A stretch of DNA of 64,000 nucleotides from the NCBI GenBank assembly GCA_006218045.1, contig VBWB01000008.1, forward strand, positions 1-64,000, written 5' to 3'. Position numbers and translations under genes: made by a program. The notes beneath the pieces were generated by a model. The model did no database searches, was not told the DNA's origin, and worked only from the letters and a program-made list of their open reading frames with translations. This DNA comes from Stygiobacter sp. (lineage in GTDB: Bacteria; Pseudomonadota; Alphaproteobacteria; Rhodospirillales; Magnetospirillaceae). Positions 1 to 8,681 of this stretch are shown here, in pieces. Numbering within the stretch: the first letter of the stretch is position 1; each line of letters begins with the position of its first letter.

Positions 1-36
1 TGGACCTGGGGGCGCCGTGAAAAATCCCGGACAGCA

Positions 37-60
37 GTGCGCCTGCGCGGGAATGACGAT
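37..60. repeat. Partial copy of the CATTCCCGC...GCGGGAATG family short palindromic repeat
   Basis: 'gtgcgcctgcgcgggaatgacgat' matches one arm of the full repeat at 57756-57851. Confidence 0.5.
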
Positions 61-97
61 TGAGACGTGGGATGCATCGCATTTAAGGCTCGATGAT

Positions 98-1549
98 CTA
101 TTCCTGGAACTTCTTGACGATCAGCTCGTTCAGCATGCCGGGATTGGCCTTGCCTTGCGTCGCCTTCATCACTTGGCCGACGAACCAGCCGATCAGCTTA
201 TCCTTGCCGGCCTTGACCTCGGCCACCTTGTCGGGGTTGGCTTCCATCACCTCGGCGATGGCTTTTTCGATGGCCCCGGTGTCGGTGACCTGCTTCAGGC
301 CCTTTTCCTCGACGATGATCACGGGGTCTTTGCCCGATTCGACCATGAAGATGAACACGTCCTTGGCCAGACGGGTGGAAATGGTGCCGTCCTTGATCAG
401 GTCGATCATCTTGCCCAGGTTAACAGCCGAAACCGGCGGCTTTTCCCACGAATACTCGCCGGAATTCATGGCGGCGAAGAAATCGCCCATGATCCAGTTG
501 GCGGCCATCTTGGCATCACGTCCGGCGGCGACGGCTTCAAAAAAATCGGCGGAGGCGCGTTCCGCCACCAACACCCCGGCATCATAGGCGTTCAGGCCGA
601 AATCGGCCATGAAACGGGCCTTCTTCGCGTCGGGCAGTTCCGGCAAGGTGGCTTGGATGGCGTCGACGAAATCCTGTGCCACCACCAAGGGCAGCAGATC
701 GGGATCGGGGAAATAGCGGTAATCATGCGCATGTTCCTTGCTGCGCATGGACCGGGTCTCGCCCTTGGCCGAATCGAACAGGCGGGTTTCCTGCTTGATC
801 TCGCCGCCGTTCTCGTAGACGTCGATGTGGCGCCGGGCCTCGTATTCGATGGCCTGCTGGACGAAACGGATGGAATTGACGTTCTTGATCTCGCAGCGCG
901 TACGCAATTCGGTGCTGCCCACCGGGCGGACCGAGACGTTGGCGTCGCAACGCATAGAGCCTTCCTGCATGTTGCCGTCGCAGGTTTCCAGGTAGCGCAG
1001 GATGGTGCGCAGCTTGGTCAGATAGGCGCCGGCCTCTTCCGGGGAACGCATATCGGGCTTGGAGACGATTTCCATCAACGCCACGCCCGACCGGTTCAAG
1101 TCGATATACGATTTGGTCGGGTGCATGTCGTGGATGGACTTGCCGGCATCCTGTTCCAAATGCAGGCGCTCGATGCCGATGGCGCGGGACGTGCCGTCGG
1201 CCAGATCGATCAAAAGCGTGCCTTCACCGACGATGGGCAGGTCGTACTGGCTGATCTGATAGCCCTGCGGCAGGTCAGCGTAGAAATAGTTCTTGCGGGC
1301 GAAGACCGAGGTCAGGTTGATCTTGGCCTTCAGGCCCAGACCGGTGCGCACCGCCTGTTCCACGCATTTTTCATTGATCACCGGCAGCATGCCGGGGAAG
1401 CCGGCATCGACGAAGCTGACCTGATCGTTGGGCTCGGCACCGAAATCGGTGGCGGCGCCGGAAAATAGCTTGGACTTGGAAATGACCTGGGCGTGCACTT
1501 CCAGACCGATGACGATTTCCCAATCGCCGGTGTCACCCTGAATGATCAT
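98..1549 (-). CDS. gatB: Asp-tRNA(Asn)/Glu-tRNA(Gln) amidotransferase subunit B
   Basis: Protein '[33 protein letters not shown]...'; overlaps gatA stop by 1 nt; the upstream part of the ORF is spurious. Confidence 0.97.
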   Translation of the reverse strand: MIIQGDTGDWEIVIGLEVHAQVISKSKLFSGAATDFGAEPNDQVSFVDAGFPGMLPVINEKCVEQAVRTGLGLKAKINLTSVFARKNYFYADLPQGYQISQYDLPIVGEGTLLIDLADGTSRAIGIERLHLEQDAGKSIHDMHPTKSYIDLNRSGVALMEIVSKPDMRSPEEAGAYLTKLRTILRYLETCDGNMQEGSMRCDANVSVRPVGSTELRTRCEIKNVNSIRFVQQAIEYEARRHIDVYENGGEIKQETRLFDSAKGETRSMRSKEHAHDYRYFPDPDLLPLVVAQDFVDAIQATLPELPDAKKARFMADFGLNAYDAGVLVAERASADFFEAVAAGRDAKMAANWIMGDFFAAMNSGEYSWEKPPVSAVNLGKMIDLIKDGTISTRLAKDVFIFMVESGKDPVIIVEEKGLKQVTDTGAIEKAIAEVMEANPDKVAEVKAGKDKLIGWFVGQVMKATQGKANPGMLNELIVKKFQE

Positions 1550-3021
1550 CACACGCCCTCCGGCAGGTGGGTGAACTGGGCGGCGGCTTCCATCACGCCG
1601 GCCACCTTGAACACGGTTTCCTCGTCGAACGGACGACCGATCAGTTGCAGGCCCAAGGGCAGGCCGCTGGCATTCAAGCCGGCGGGCAACGACAGGCCGG
1701 GCAGGCCGGCAAGGCTGGTGGGGATGGTGAAGATGTCGTTCAGCCACATGGTCACCGGATCGTCGGTGTTCTCGTCCATGCCGAAGGCCGCCGACGGTGC
1801 GGTGGGCGTCAGGATGACATCGACCTGCCGGAACGCCTGGGTGAAATCCTCGGCGATCAGGCGGCGCACCTTCTGCGCCTTGGAATAATAGGCGTCGTAA
1901 TAGCCGGCGGAGAGCACATAGGTGCCGATCATGATGCGGCGCCGAACCTCCGAGCCGAAACCGGCGGCGCGGGTCTTCTTGTACATGTCGTCCAGCGTCT
2001 TGCCCTCGACCCGAAGGCCGAAGCGCAGGCCGTCATAGCGGGCCAGATTGCTGGACGCTTCCGCCGGGGCGACGATGTAATAGGTGGGCAAAGCGTATTT
2101 GGTGTGGGGCAGGCTGATCTCCACCGGGGTGGCGCCGGCCTCCTTCAGCCAGGCGATGCCCTGTTCCCACACCGCCTGGATTTCATCCGACAGGCCATCG
2201 GGGCGGTATTCCCTGGGGATGCCGACCTTGAGGCCACGGATGTCGCCGGTCAGTGCCGCCTCGAAATCGGGCACGGGCATGGGAGCGGAGGTGGAATCCT
2301 TGGGATCATGTCCGGCCATGGTGCCCAGCATGATGGCGCAATCACGCACGGTTCGCGCCATGGGACCGGCCTGATCGAGCGAACTGGCGAAGGCGACGAT
2401 GCCCCAGCGCGAGCAGCGGCCATAGGTCGGCTTGATGCCGGTGATGCCACAGAAGGCGGCGGGCTGGCGGATCGAGCCGCCGGTATCGGTGCCGGTGGCG
2501 CCCATGGCGATGCGGGCGGCGACCGCCGCCGCCGATCCGCCGGAGGAGCCGCCGGGGACCAGTTGCTTGGCCGGTTCCGAGGTGGATTTCCACGGGTTGG
2601 TGACCTTGCCGTAATAGCTGGTCATGTTGGACGAGCCCATGGCGAACTCGTCCAGGTTGAGCTTGCCCAAGGTGACGGCGCCGGCATCGAGCAGCTTGCC
2701 CGACACGGTGCTTTCATAAGGCGGCGTGAAGCCTTGCAGGATGTGGCTGGCGGCGGTGGTCTGGACGCCCTTGGTGCAGAACAGATCCTTGATGCCCAGC
2801 GGAATGCCTTCCAGGGCACCAGCCTTGCCGGCCTGTCGGCGCAGGTCCGAGGCCTTGGCCTGCTCGCGCGCCAGATCGGCGGTTTCGGTGATATAGGCGT
2901 TCAGGTCGCGCTTGGCTTCCATGGCCCGGAGATGGGCCTCGGTCAGTTCGGTCGCGGTGAAGGCGCCCTTGGCCATCTCGTCGCGGGCCTGGGCGATGGT
3001 CAGCTTGGTGAGCTCGGTCAT
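1549..3021 (-). CDS. gatA: Asp-tRNA(Asn)/Glu-tRNA(Gln) amidotransferase subunit A
   Basis: Amidase signature '[45 protein letters not shown]'. Confidence 0.98.
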   Translation of the reverse strand: MTELTKLTIAQARDEMAKGAFTATELTEAHLRAMEAKRDLNAYITETADLAREQAKASDLRRQAGKAGALEGIPLGIKDLFCTKGVQTTAASHILQGFTPPYESTVSGKLLDAGAVTLGKLNLDEFAMGSSNMTSYYGKVTNPWKSTSEPAKQLVPGGSSGGSAAAVAARIAMGATGTDTGGSIRQPAAFCGITGIKPTYGRCSRWGIVAFASSLDQAGPMARTVRDCAIMLGTMAGHDPKDSTSAPMPVPDFEAALTGDIRGLKVGIPREYRPDGLSDEIQAVWEQGIAWLKEAGATPVEISLPHTKYALPTYYIVAPAEASSNLARYDGLRFGLRVEGKTLDDMYKKTRAAGFGSEVRRRIMIGTYVLSAGYYDAYYSKAQKVRRLIAEDFTQAFRQVDVILTPTAPSAAFGMDENTDDPVTMWLNDIFTIPTSLAGLPGLSLPAGLNASGLPLGLQLIGRPFDEETVFKVAGVMEAAAQFTHLPEGV

Positions 3022-3308
3022 TATTCCACCACCTTGGGAACGGTGAAGAAGCCGTCATCGGCAGCGGGGGCATTGGCCAATACGGCGGCCACTTGGCCGC
3101 CATCGGTGACCTCGTCCTTGCGCATGGGCAGGGTCAGGTCGGCCACCGACGACATGGGGGCGACGCCATTGGTATCGACCTCGGCCAATTGCTCGACGAA
3201 GTGCAGGATGCCGGAAAGTTCGCCGGCCAGATGATCGAGTTCCTCGTCCGCCACTTCGATGCGGGCCAACTCGGCGATGGCGCGGACGGCTGCTTTGTCC
3301 AGGGACAT
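3021..3308 (-). CDS. gatC: Asp-tRNA(Asn)/Glu-tRNA(Gln) amidotransferase subunit C
   Basis: '[46 protein letters not shown]', directly upstream of gatA. Confidence 0.95.
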   Translation of the reverse strand: MSLDKAAVRAIAELARIEVADEELDHLAGELSGILHFVEQLAEVDTNGVAPMSSVADLTLPMRKDEVTDGGQVAAVLANAPAADDGFFTVPKVVE

Positions 3309-3411
3309 GCGGTGATGTTCTCCGTAAGCCAGAGCAAGATATCTTGCATTTGGATGAAGTTGGCCGGACGTTAACACCCGCACCCGTCAATCGCAACCCC
3401 GCCAAGGGCTC

Positions 3412-3559
3412 ATACCAAGTCTCGATGAGCCATGCTCATCAAGACTTGGTTAGGCCCAAGGGGCCGCGCGGCGCATGCCGCGGGAGGCAAGGGGGGCGGA
3501 GCAACCCGCCCGCCGCTTGAGGGCGCCGCTGATCGGGCACGATCAGCGGGATATGATAT
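3412..3559. repeat. Short dispersed repeat, family A copy 1 (148 bp), hairpin-containing
   Basis: Shares 'ttggttaggcccaaggggccgcgcggc..atgccgcgggaggcaagg..gcggagcaacccgcccgccgctt' and '(c)gatcagcgggatatg(a/g)tat' with 63212-63344; begins with hairpin ACCAAGTCT..AGACTTGGT. Confidence 0.85.
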
Positions 3560-3571
3560 AAGGCCTCCGTC

Positions 3572-4267
3572 ATGAGCAGCTTCGAATACCGTTTGCAGCG
3601 CGTCCCGCAAGGCGTGGTCATCCTGGATCGGGACCGCTGTGTGGTGTCGGCCAACCGGCTGGCCCGGCGCATGCTGGAAGCCCAGGGCGGCACCCACGGC
3701 GTGGCGGTGATCGGCACCCCCATTCTGGATTTGCATCCGGCCATGGTCCGGCCCAAGGTGCAATGGCTGCTGGATCTGGCCCTGGCCCAACCGGACGAGC
3801 CGGCCTCCATGGCCATGACCCTGCCCCTGGGCACCCTGGTCGCCCGGGTGTCGCTGGTGGAAGGCGCCCACGGCCCCGGCTATTGCCTAGTGTTCCATCT
3901 GGTCGAGGCGCTGCCCCAGGCCCCGGTCGAGCCGCTGTTGAAGCTGCCGCTCGACGCCCGCCACGGCGTTCGCCTGCTGGATGTGGCGCTGGCCGCCGCG
4001 TTCCGCGCCGAACGCCATTATTCCCGCATCATCGCCACCGACGGCAGCCAGCATCCCTGCACCATGGGCTTCGCCGAGTTGAGCGGGCGGCTCGACCCGG
4101 TCACTTTTTTGCAGGTGCACCGGTCGTGGATCGTCAATCTGCGCCGGGCCAGGGCGGTTGAGCGGGTGGACGGCCAATGGCGCATCGTCCTTGATGTGCC
4201 CGGCGCCGAGCCGGTGCCGGTCAGCCGCGGCAAGGTCGAGGTGTTGCGGCAGCGTTTGGCGCTGTGA
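3572..4267 (+). CDS. PAS-LytTR single-component transcriptional regulator, RcoM/RcoA-like (putative haem CO sensor)
   Basis: N-terminal PAS ('GVVILDRDRCVVSANRLARRML...ILDLHPAMVRPKVQWLL') and C-terminal LytTR ('RHYSRIIATDGSQHPCTMGFAELSGRLDPVTFLQVHRSWIVNLRRA'); next to cowN. Confidence 0.8.
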   Translation: MSSFEYRLQRVPQGVVILDRDRCVVSANRLARRMLEAQGGTHGVAVIGTPILDLHPAMVRPKVQWLLDLALAQPDEPASMAMTLPLGTLVARVSLVEGAHGPGYCLVFHLVEALPQAPVEPLLKLPLDARHGVRLLDVALAAAFRAERHYSRIIATDGSQHPCTMGFAELSGRLDPVTFLQVHRSWIVNLRRARAVERVDGQWRIVLDVPGAEPVPVSRGKVEVLRQRLAL

Positions 4268-4268
4268 C

Positions 4269-4320
4269 GCATTTGGGGCGGCTCCGGTGCATTTGGGGAA
4301 AACCCCGGTGCCGTTGGCGG
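4269..4320 (+). promoter_or_regulatory. Candidate LytTR/RcoA operator: three direct repeats GCATTTGGGG / GCATTTGGGG / GCCGTTGGCGGGG
   Basis: TT of the TTnnnG-type motif at 4272, 4292 and 4313, spaced 20 and 21 bp, between the regulator and cowN. Confidence 0.5.
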
Positions 4321-4393
4321 GGTCATGGTTGAGCCCTGGTCCGGGCCCGGTCATGGTGGCGGTGCTGCCGCCCCACAGCCAAGGTTGAACGTC

Positions 4394-4690
4394 ATGACCA
4401 CCATCACTCCGCCCGACCGCTATGTCAGCTTTGGCGGCATCGACTGCGAAGGCCACGCCAAGACGGTGATCGAGCACGTCCTGGTCCTCATCGCCGATCC
4501 GGCCAAGTCCAACGCGCTTTGGGACCGTTTCGTCATCCGGCTGGCCGAGGCCGGCAAGGTCGGTTTCCGCAAGGCCGACGAGCTGTGTCTGGCGTGCAGT
4601 CACACCTATTACATCGAAGAACTGTTCGAGGAACACGGCGACGAGATCGGCCTGAACGCCCTGCGCATGCTGGAGGACGAGTGCTGCTAG
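4394..4690 (+). CDS. cowN: CowN, protein sustaining N2 fixation in the presence of CO
   Basis: 98 aa 'MTTITPPDRYVSFGGIDCEGHAKTVIEHV...IEELFEEHGDEIGLNALRMLEDECC'; family hallmarks DRYVSFxGIDC and terminal E(D/E)ECC. Confidence 0.85.
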   Translation: MTTITPPDRYVSFGGIDCEGHAKTVIEHVLVLIADPAKSNALWDRFVIRLAEAGKVGFRKADELCLACSHTYYIEELFEEHGDEIGLNALRMLEDECC

Positions 4691-4817
4691 AGCAGTTTCC
4701 GTTCACACGGAAACTGCTCTAGCATCTGCCTCTGGCGCCCGTGGCCGGGCTCGCTCAGCGCCGCGCGGGCCGGTCGCCTTTTCCGCCATGACTTCATCAG
4801 AGCGGAAAAGGCTCTAG
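4685..4817. repeat. Short dispersed repeat, family B copy 1
   Basis: Perfect 17-bp stem TGCTAGAGCAGTTTCCG/CGGAAACTGCTCTAGCA plus end GCGGAAAAGGCTCTAG; related in inverted orientation to 40360-40481. Confidence 0.75.
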
Positions 4818-7024
4818 GCGTTCTCCGCCGTCGGCAGCCAGACATGCACGGTGGTGCCCTGCCCCGGGATCGAGTCCAGCCACAACCGACCGCCATGGGC
4901 CTTGGCGATCTTGTCGCATGACGCCAGCCCCATGCCGGCACCGGGATACTGGGAGCGGGGGTGGAGACGGGCGAAGGGTCTGGTCACCTTGTCCAGATAC
5001 TCGGCCTCGATGCCGATGCCGTTATCGGCCACGTCGATGCGCCAGCCGCTGCCGTCACGTTCGGCGCTGACCGCGATTTTCGCCGCCACGGCGGGGCGGG
5101 CGAACTTGATGGCGTTGGCGAACAGGTTGTGAAACAGCATGACCAGCAAGACCGGGTCGCCACTGACCACCGGCAGGGGGGACCAGTGCACCCCCAGGAT
5201 ATCGGGGGCGCCCAGGGTGTTCTTGCATTCGCTCCATGCCGCCTCGGCGGCCTTGGCGCAATCGACCGGGACGAAGGCGGCCATGGGCCGGCCCGAGCGG
5301 CTGTAGGCGGACAGGCCCGACACCAGAAGGCTGATCTGGCGCGCCCCATCGGCGATGGTGCGCATGGTGTCGCGGGTCGCCGCCCCCAGTTCCGCCGGGA
5401 TTTCCCGTTCCAGCTTCTGGCAAAAGATCTGGATGGTGCGCAACGGCTCTTGCAGGTCGTGCGAGGTGGCGAACAGCATGCGCTCGATGTCGGCATTGGC
5501 GTCGAGCAGCAGGTCGGCGTTGCGCTTTTGCTGGGTGATGTCTTCCTTCAAGGCGATGTAATGGGTGATGCGCCCGGCATGGTCGCGCACCGGCGAAATC
5601 ACCGTGCTTTCCCAGAACAATTCGCCGCTTTTCTTGCGGTTGACCAGATCACCGCGCCAAGTCAGCCCCGAGGACAGGGTTTTCCACATCTCGCGATAGG
5701 TGGCGGCATCCACCTCGCCCGATTTCAGCAGGCGCGGGTTTTCACCGATCACCTCGGCCTGGGCATAGCCGGTCAGCGCCAGAAAGGCCGGGTTGACGTA
5801 TTCGATGGCGGCGTCGGCATCGGTGATCACCACCGCCACCGGGCTTTGCTCGACCGCCGCCGTCAACTTACGTAACTCGGTTTCGGTGCGTTTGTCGTCG
5901 GTCAGGTCGGTGAACAGGCAAACCAGCCCGCCGGACGAGGTATGGCGGCTGCGAAACAGGTACCAGCGCCCGGTCTGGCGGTCGCGCAACAGCAATTCCT
6001 GGGCGTGATCGGTGTCGGTGGGGATGACCGGGCGGTTGACCGCCTCCAGCCGCGTCCCCATGGTCCGCATCAATTCGTCGAAGGCGCCGATGGGGGCGGG
6101 GGTGTCGAGCAGACGGTCATAGCCTTGGTTGGACAGCACCAGATGGCGCTTCCTGTCGAACAGGGCGAAGGCCTCGGACAGCGAGGTCACCGCGTCGACC
6201 AGTTGGGCGCGGGCCACCAAGGTGGCGTCGTGGGCCTTGGCCTGACGGTGGATGGCCCAGCCCAGGGCCACGAACAGCAAAACGGTGGAGATTTGCAGCA
6301 GGCGGCTAAGGGTCGTGGTGCGATCCTGGCGGATGGCGAAAGCGGCCATGTAATCGTGGCGCGCCGCTTCCATGATCGTCTGGCTGGGGATGGCGAAATA
6401 GGTGTCGATGGCTTGGCGCAACAGGTCTTGCTGCTCTGACAAGGTGCGCATGTGCAAGGCGATGGAGCGCAATTCCTGGTCTGGACTGGCGGCGAAGCGG
6501 TCGATCTCCTGCGTCAGGCCGGTGGATTGGCTGGTGTCGCCCCTATTTTCGGTGTCAAGGGCGATCAGCGCCGCCTGTACCCGCCGGGCGGTGCCGTGGT
6601 CGGCGCCGGCGGCGAAGCCGGTGACGGCGAAGGGCAGATAGCTGATCTCGCGCCGGACGAAGGCGCTGACCGCCTTGATCTGCTCGGCCGCCTGCATCTT
6701 GTCGGCCACATGCCGGCGATACCGCGCCAATTGGTCGGCGGGGATATCGCCGTGAAGATTGAGCCCGTCCAGCCCGTCCAGTCCGTCGCGCAATTGGCGC
6801 TCATAGGCCAGCATGGTGTCGTAATGGGGCAACAGGCCGGCTACCACCTGCAACAGGTCGCGGTCGAAGCTGGCCTCGACCCGCGATTGGGTGTCGAACG
6901 TGGTGACCACCTGGGCGTGACGTTCGCTGTCGACGGTGTTGCGGGCGGCGAAGAAGATCATCACCCCGGCCATGGTGGCGGCGGCGGCGAAGGCCAGTAC
7001 CGCCGGGCGCAGCAAAGTTCTCAT
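4814..7024 (-). CDS. Membrane-anchored PAS sensor histidine kinase
   Basis: N-terminal TM segment, PAS ('AVVITDADAAIEYVNPAFLALTGYAQAEVIGENPRLLKSG'), HisKA 'ATSHDLQEPLRTI', HATPase 'DNGIGIEAEY..GAGMGLASCDKIAKAHGG'. Confidence 0.93.
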   Translation of the reverse strand: MRTLLRPAVLAFAAAATMAGVMIFFAARNTVDSERHAQVVTTFDTQSRVEASFDRDLLQVVAGLLPHYDTMLAYERQLRDGLDGLDGLNLHGDIPADQLARYRRHVADKMQAAEQIKAVSAFVRREISYLPFAVTGFAAGADHGTARRVQAALIALDTENRGDTSQSTGLTQEIDRFAASPDQELRSIALHMRTLSEQQDLLRQAIDTYFAIPSQTIMEAARHDYMAAFAIRQDRTTTLSRLLQISTVLLFVALGWAIHRQAKAHDATLVARAQLVDAVTSLSEAFALFDRKRHLVLSNQGYDRLLDTPAPIGAFDELMRTMGTRLEAVNRPVIPTDTDHAQELLLRDRQTGRWYLFRSRHTSSGGLVCLFTDLTDDKRTETELRKLTAAVEQSPVAVVITDADAAIEYVNPAFLALTGYAQAEVIGENPRLLKSGEVDAATYREMWKTLSSGLTWRGDLVNRKKSGELFWESTVISPVRDHAGRITHYIALKEDITQQKRNADLLLDANADIERMLFATSHDLQEPLRTIQIFCQKLEREIPAELGAATRDTMRTIADGARQISLLVSGLSAYSRSGRPMAAFVPVDCAKAAEAAWSECKNTLGAPDILGVHWSPLPVVSGDPVLLVMLFHNLFANAIKFARPAVAAKIAVSAERDGSGWRIDVADNGIGIEAEYLDKVTRPFARLHPRSQYPGAGMGLASCDKIAKAHGGRLWLDSIPGQGTTVHVWLPTAENA

Positions 7025-8022
7025 GATCCACCGGGCAGCGTGTCGGGCGGCAGGGTGCCCAGGAACTTGACGATCAGGGCGATGTCGGCATCGGGGATGT
7101 CGCGGCCCAATTGGTAGCGGCCCATGATGCGGATGGCCTCGTCCAGGCTGGCCACCGAGCCGTCATGGAAATAAGGCGGGGTCAGCACCGCCAGACGCAG
7201 GCTGGGAACCTTGAACACGTGTCGGTCCGCCTCGCGTCCGGTGACGTTGAAGCGCCCCAGGTCGGCATTGGTCACCGGCCCACCGCGATCCTTGAACCAA
7301 TTGCCGAAGAAGCCCAGCTTCTGGAACAGGTTGCCGCCCACATTGGCGCCCTGGTGGCACGAGGCGCAGCCATAGGATTTGAACAGGGCATAGCCTTTCT
7401 TCTCGTCGGCGGTCAGTGCCGCCGCCTCGCCCCCGAGCCAGCGGTCGAAGCGCGATCCGGTGGCCACCAGCGAGCGCTCGAAAACGGCCAGGGCGCGGCG
7501 TACCAACTCGGGGCTGGGATCGGCGCCATAGATGGCGCGAAAGCGCGGGGCATGGTCGCTGCGGCGCAGGCGGGCGATGGTCTCGGGCCAACTTGATCCC
7601 ATCTCCACCGGGTTTTGCAAGGGGCCATCCACTTGCTGCTCCAAGGTGATGCTGCGCCCGTCCCAGAATTGGGCGATGTTGTAGGCGGCGTTGAACACGG
7701 TGGGCGTGTTGACGCTGCCCTTGGCGCCGCCGATCCCCGCCGAGACCGCCACGTTGTCGCTGCCGCCGCGGTCCAGAGGGTGGCAGGTGGCGCACGACAC
7801 CGAGCCGTCGCGCGACAGCAGGGCATCGTGGAACAAGGCGCGGCCCAGCATGATCTCGGCGGGGTCGAGACGCGCCATGGCCGCCAGTGGGCGGATCGGC
7901 TCTTGTTGCGCCTGGGCCGGATTTGCCGCGGCCGCCACGGCCAGGACCACGGCAGCGCCCAGACGTCGCAGGCGGTGTGTCCCCCGAATTTGTCGGTATC
8001 CCCGGTTTTGTCGATATCCCAT
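7021..8022 (-). CDS. Di-haem cytochrome c peroxidase / MauG-family protein
   Basis: Two CxxCH motifs (CATCH, CASCHQ), signal peptide, 'VPSLRLAVLTPPYFHDGSVASLDEAI'; exact start uncertain. Confidence 0.9.
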   Translation of the reverse strand: MGYRQNRGYRQIRGTHRLRRLGAAVVLAVAAAANPAQAQQEPIRPLAAMARLDPAEIMLGRALFHDALLSRDGSVSCATCHPLDRGGSDNVAVSAGIGGAKGSVNTPTVFNAAYNIAQFWDGRSITLEQQVDGPLQNPVEMGSSWPETIARLRRSDHAPRFRAIYGADPSPELVRRALAVFERSLVATGSRFDRWLGGEAAALTADEKKGYALFKSYGCASCHQGANVGGNLFQKLGFFGNWFKDRGGPVTNADLGRFNVTGREADRHVFKVPSLRLAVLTPPYFHDGSVASLDEAIRIMGRYQLGRDIPDADIALIVKFLGTLPPDTLPGGS

Positions 8023-8153
8023 GTGTCTCCCCACACCTTTGGGATTTCATCCTGCGCACAGGATGCGCTTGTGATGCGAAAGTATGCACAAGTTTTTTGT
8101 CATGGCGGTGTCGCGTTTGTTGCGCGATGACGCCGGGCGTGGTGGATTAGCGC

Positions 8154-8681
8154 ATGCCCGTCTTACCGCTCACCGAACTGAAGGCCGTCCTGCCGCGCCA
8201 TGCGCGGCTGATGGGTCTGGATCTGGGGACCAAGACCATCGGTCTGGCCCTGTCGGACGTGCGCCTGTCCATCGCCAGCCCGTTCGACACCATCCGCCGC
8301 ACCAAGTTCACCAAGGACGCCGAAGCCCTGTTCGCCGCCCTCGACAAGCACGAAGTCGCCGGCATCGTTCTTGGCCTGCCGGTGGAAATGGACGGCAGCG
8401 AAGGGGCGCGCTGTCAATCCACCCGCGCCTTCGCCCGCAATCTGCTGGGCTTGCGCGACCTGCCCATCGTCTTCTGGGACGAGCGGCTGTCGACGGCGGC
8501 GGTCACCCGCACCCTGCTGGAGGCGGATTCCAGCCGGGCACGACGGGCGGAAGTGGTCGACAAGATGGCCGCCGCCTATATCCTGCAAGGCGCCTTGGAT
8601 TTTCTCGGTCGGGATTTCCCCGCCGATCAGACCGGTCGGCTTCCGAACGGACTCGCGCCAGCGAGCCCGAGCGGCGATTGA
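8154..8681 (+). CDS. ruvX: Holliday junction resolvase-like protein RuvX (YqgF)
   Basis: 'LMGLDLGTKTIGLALSDVRLSIASPFDTI...GIVLGLPVEMDGSEG...FWDERLSTAAV'. Confidence 0.95.
   Translation: MPVLPLTELKAVLPRHARLMGLDLGTKTIGLALSDVRLSIASPFDTIRRTKFTKDAEALFAALDKHEVAGIVLGLPVEMDGSEGARCQSTRAFARNLLGLRDLPIVFWDERLSTAAVTRTLLEADSSRARRAEVVDKMAAAYILQGALDFLGRDFPADQTGRLPNGLAPASPSGD

Noticed and set aside
17-1468. 483-aa plus-strand ORF opposite gatB
   Set aside because: Antisense shadow of a conserved gene. His/Gly/Asp-rich composition is typical of high-GC reverse frames; the same reasoning applies to 1567..3234, 15937..17808, 17860..19725, 21974..23596, 28267..29550, 29583..31052 and 30721..32604.
3410-3871. 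ORFs ending in 'GGRVAPPPLPPAACAARPLG'
   Set aside because: The shared peptide with 63273..63464 ('GGRVAPQPLPPAA') is just translation of the family A repeat.
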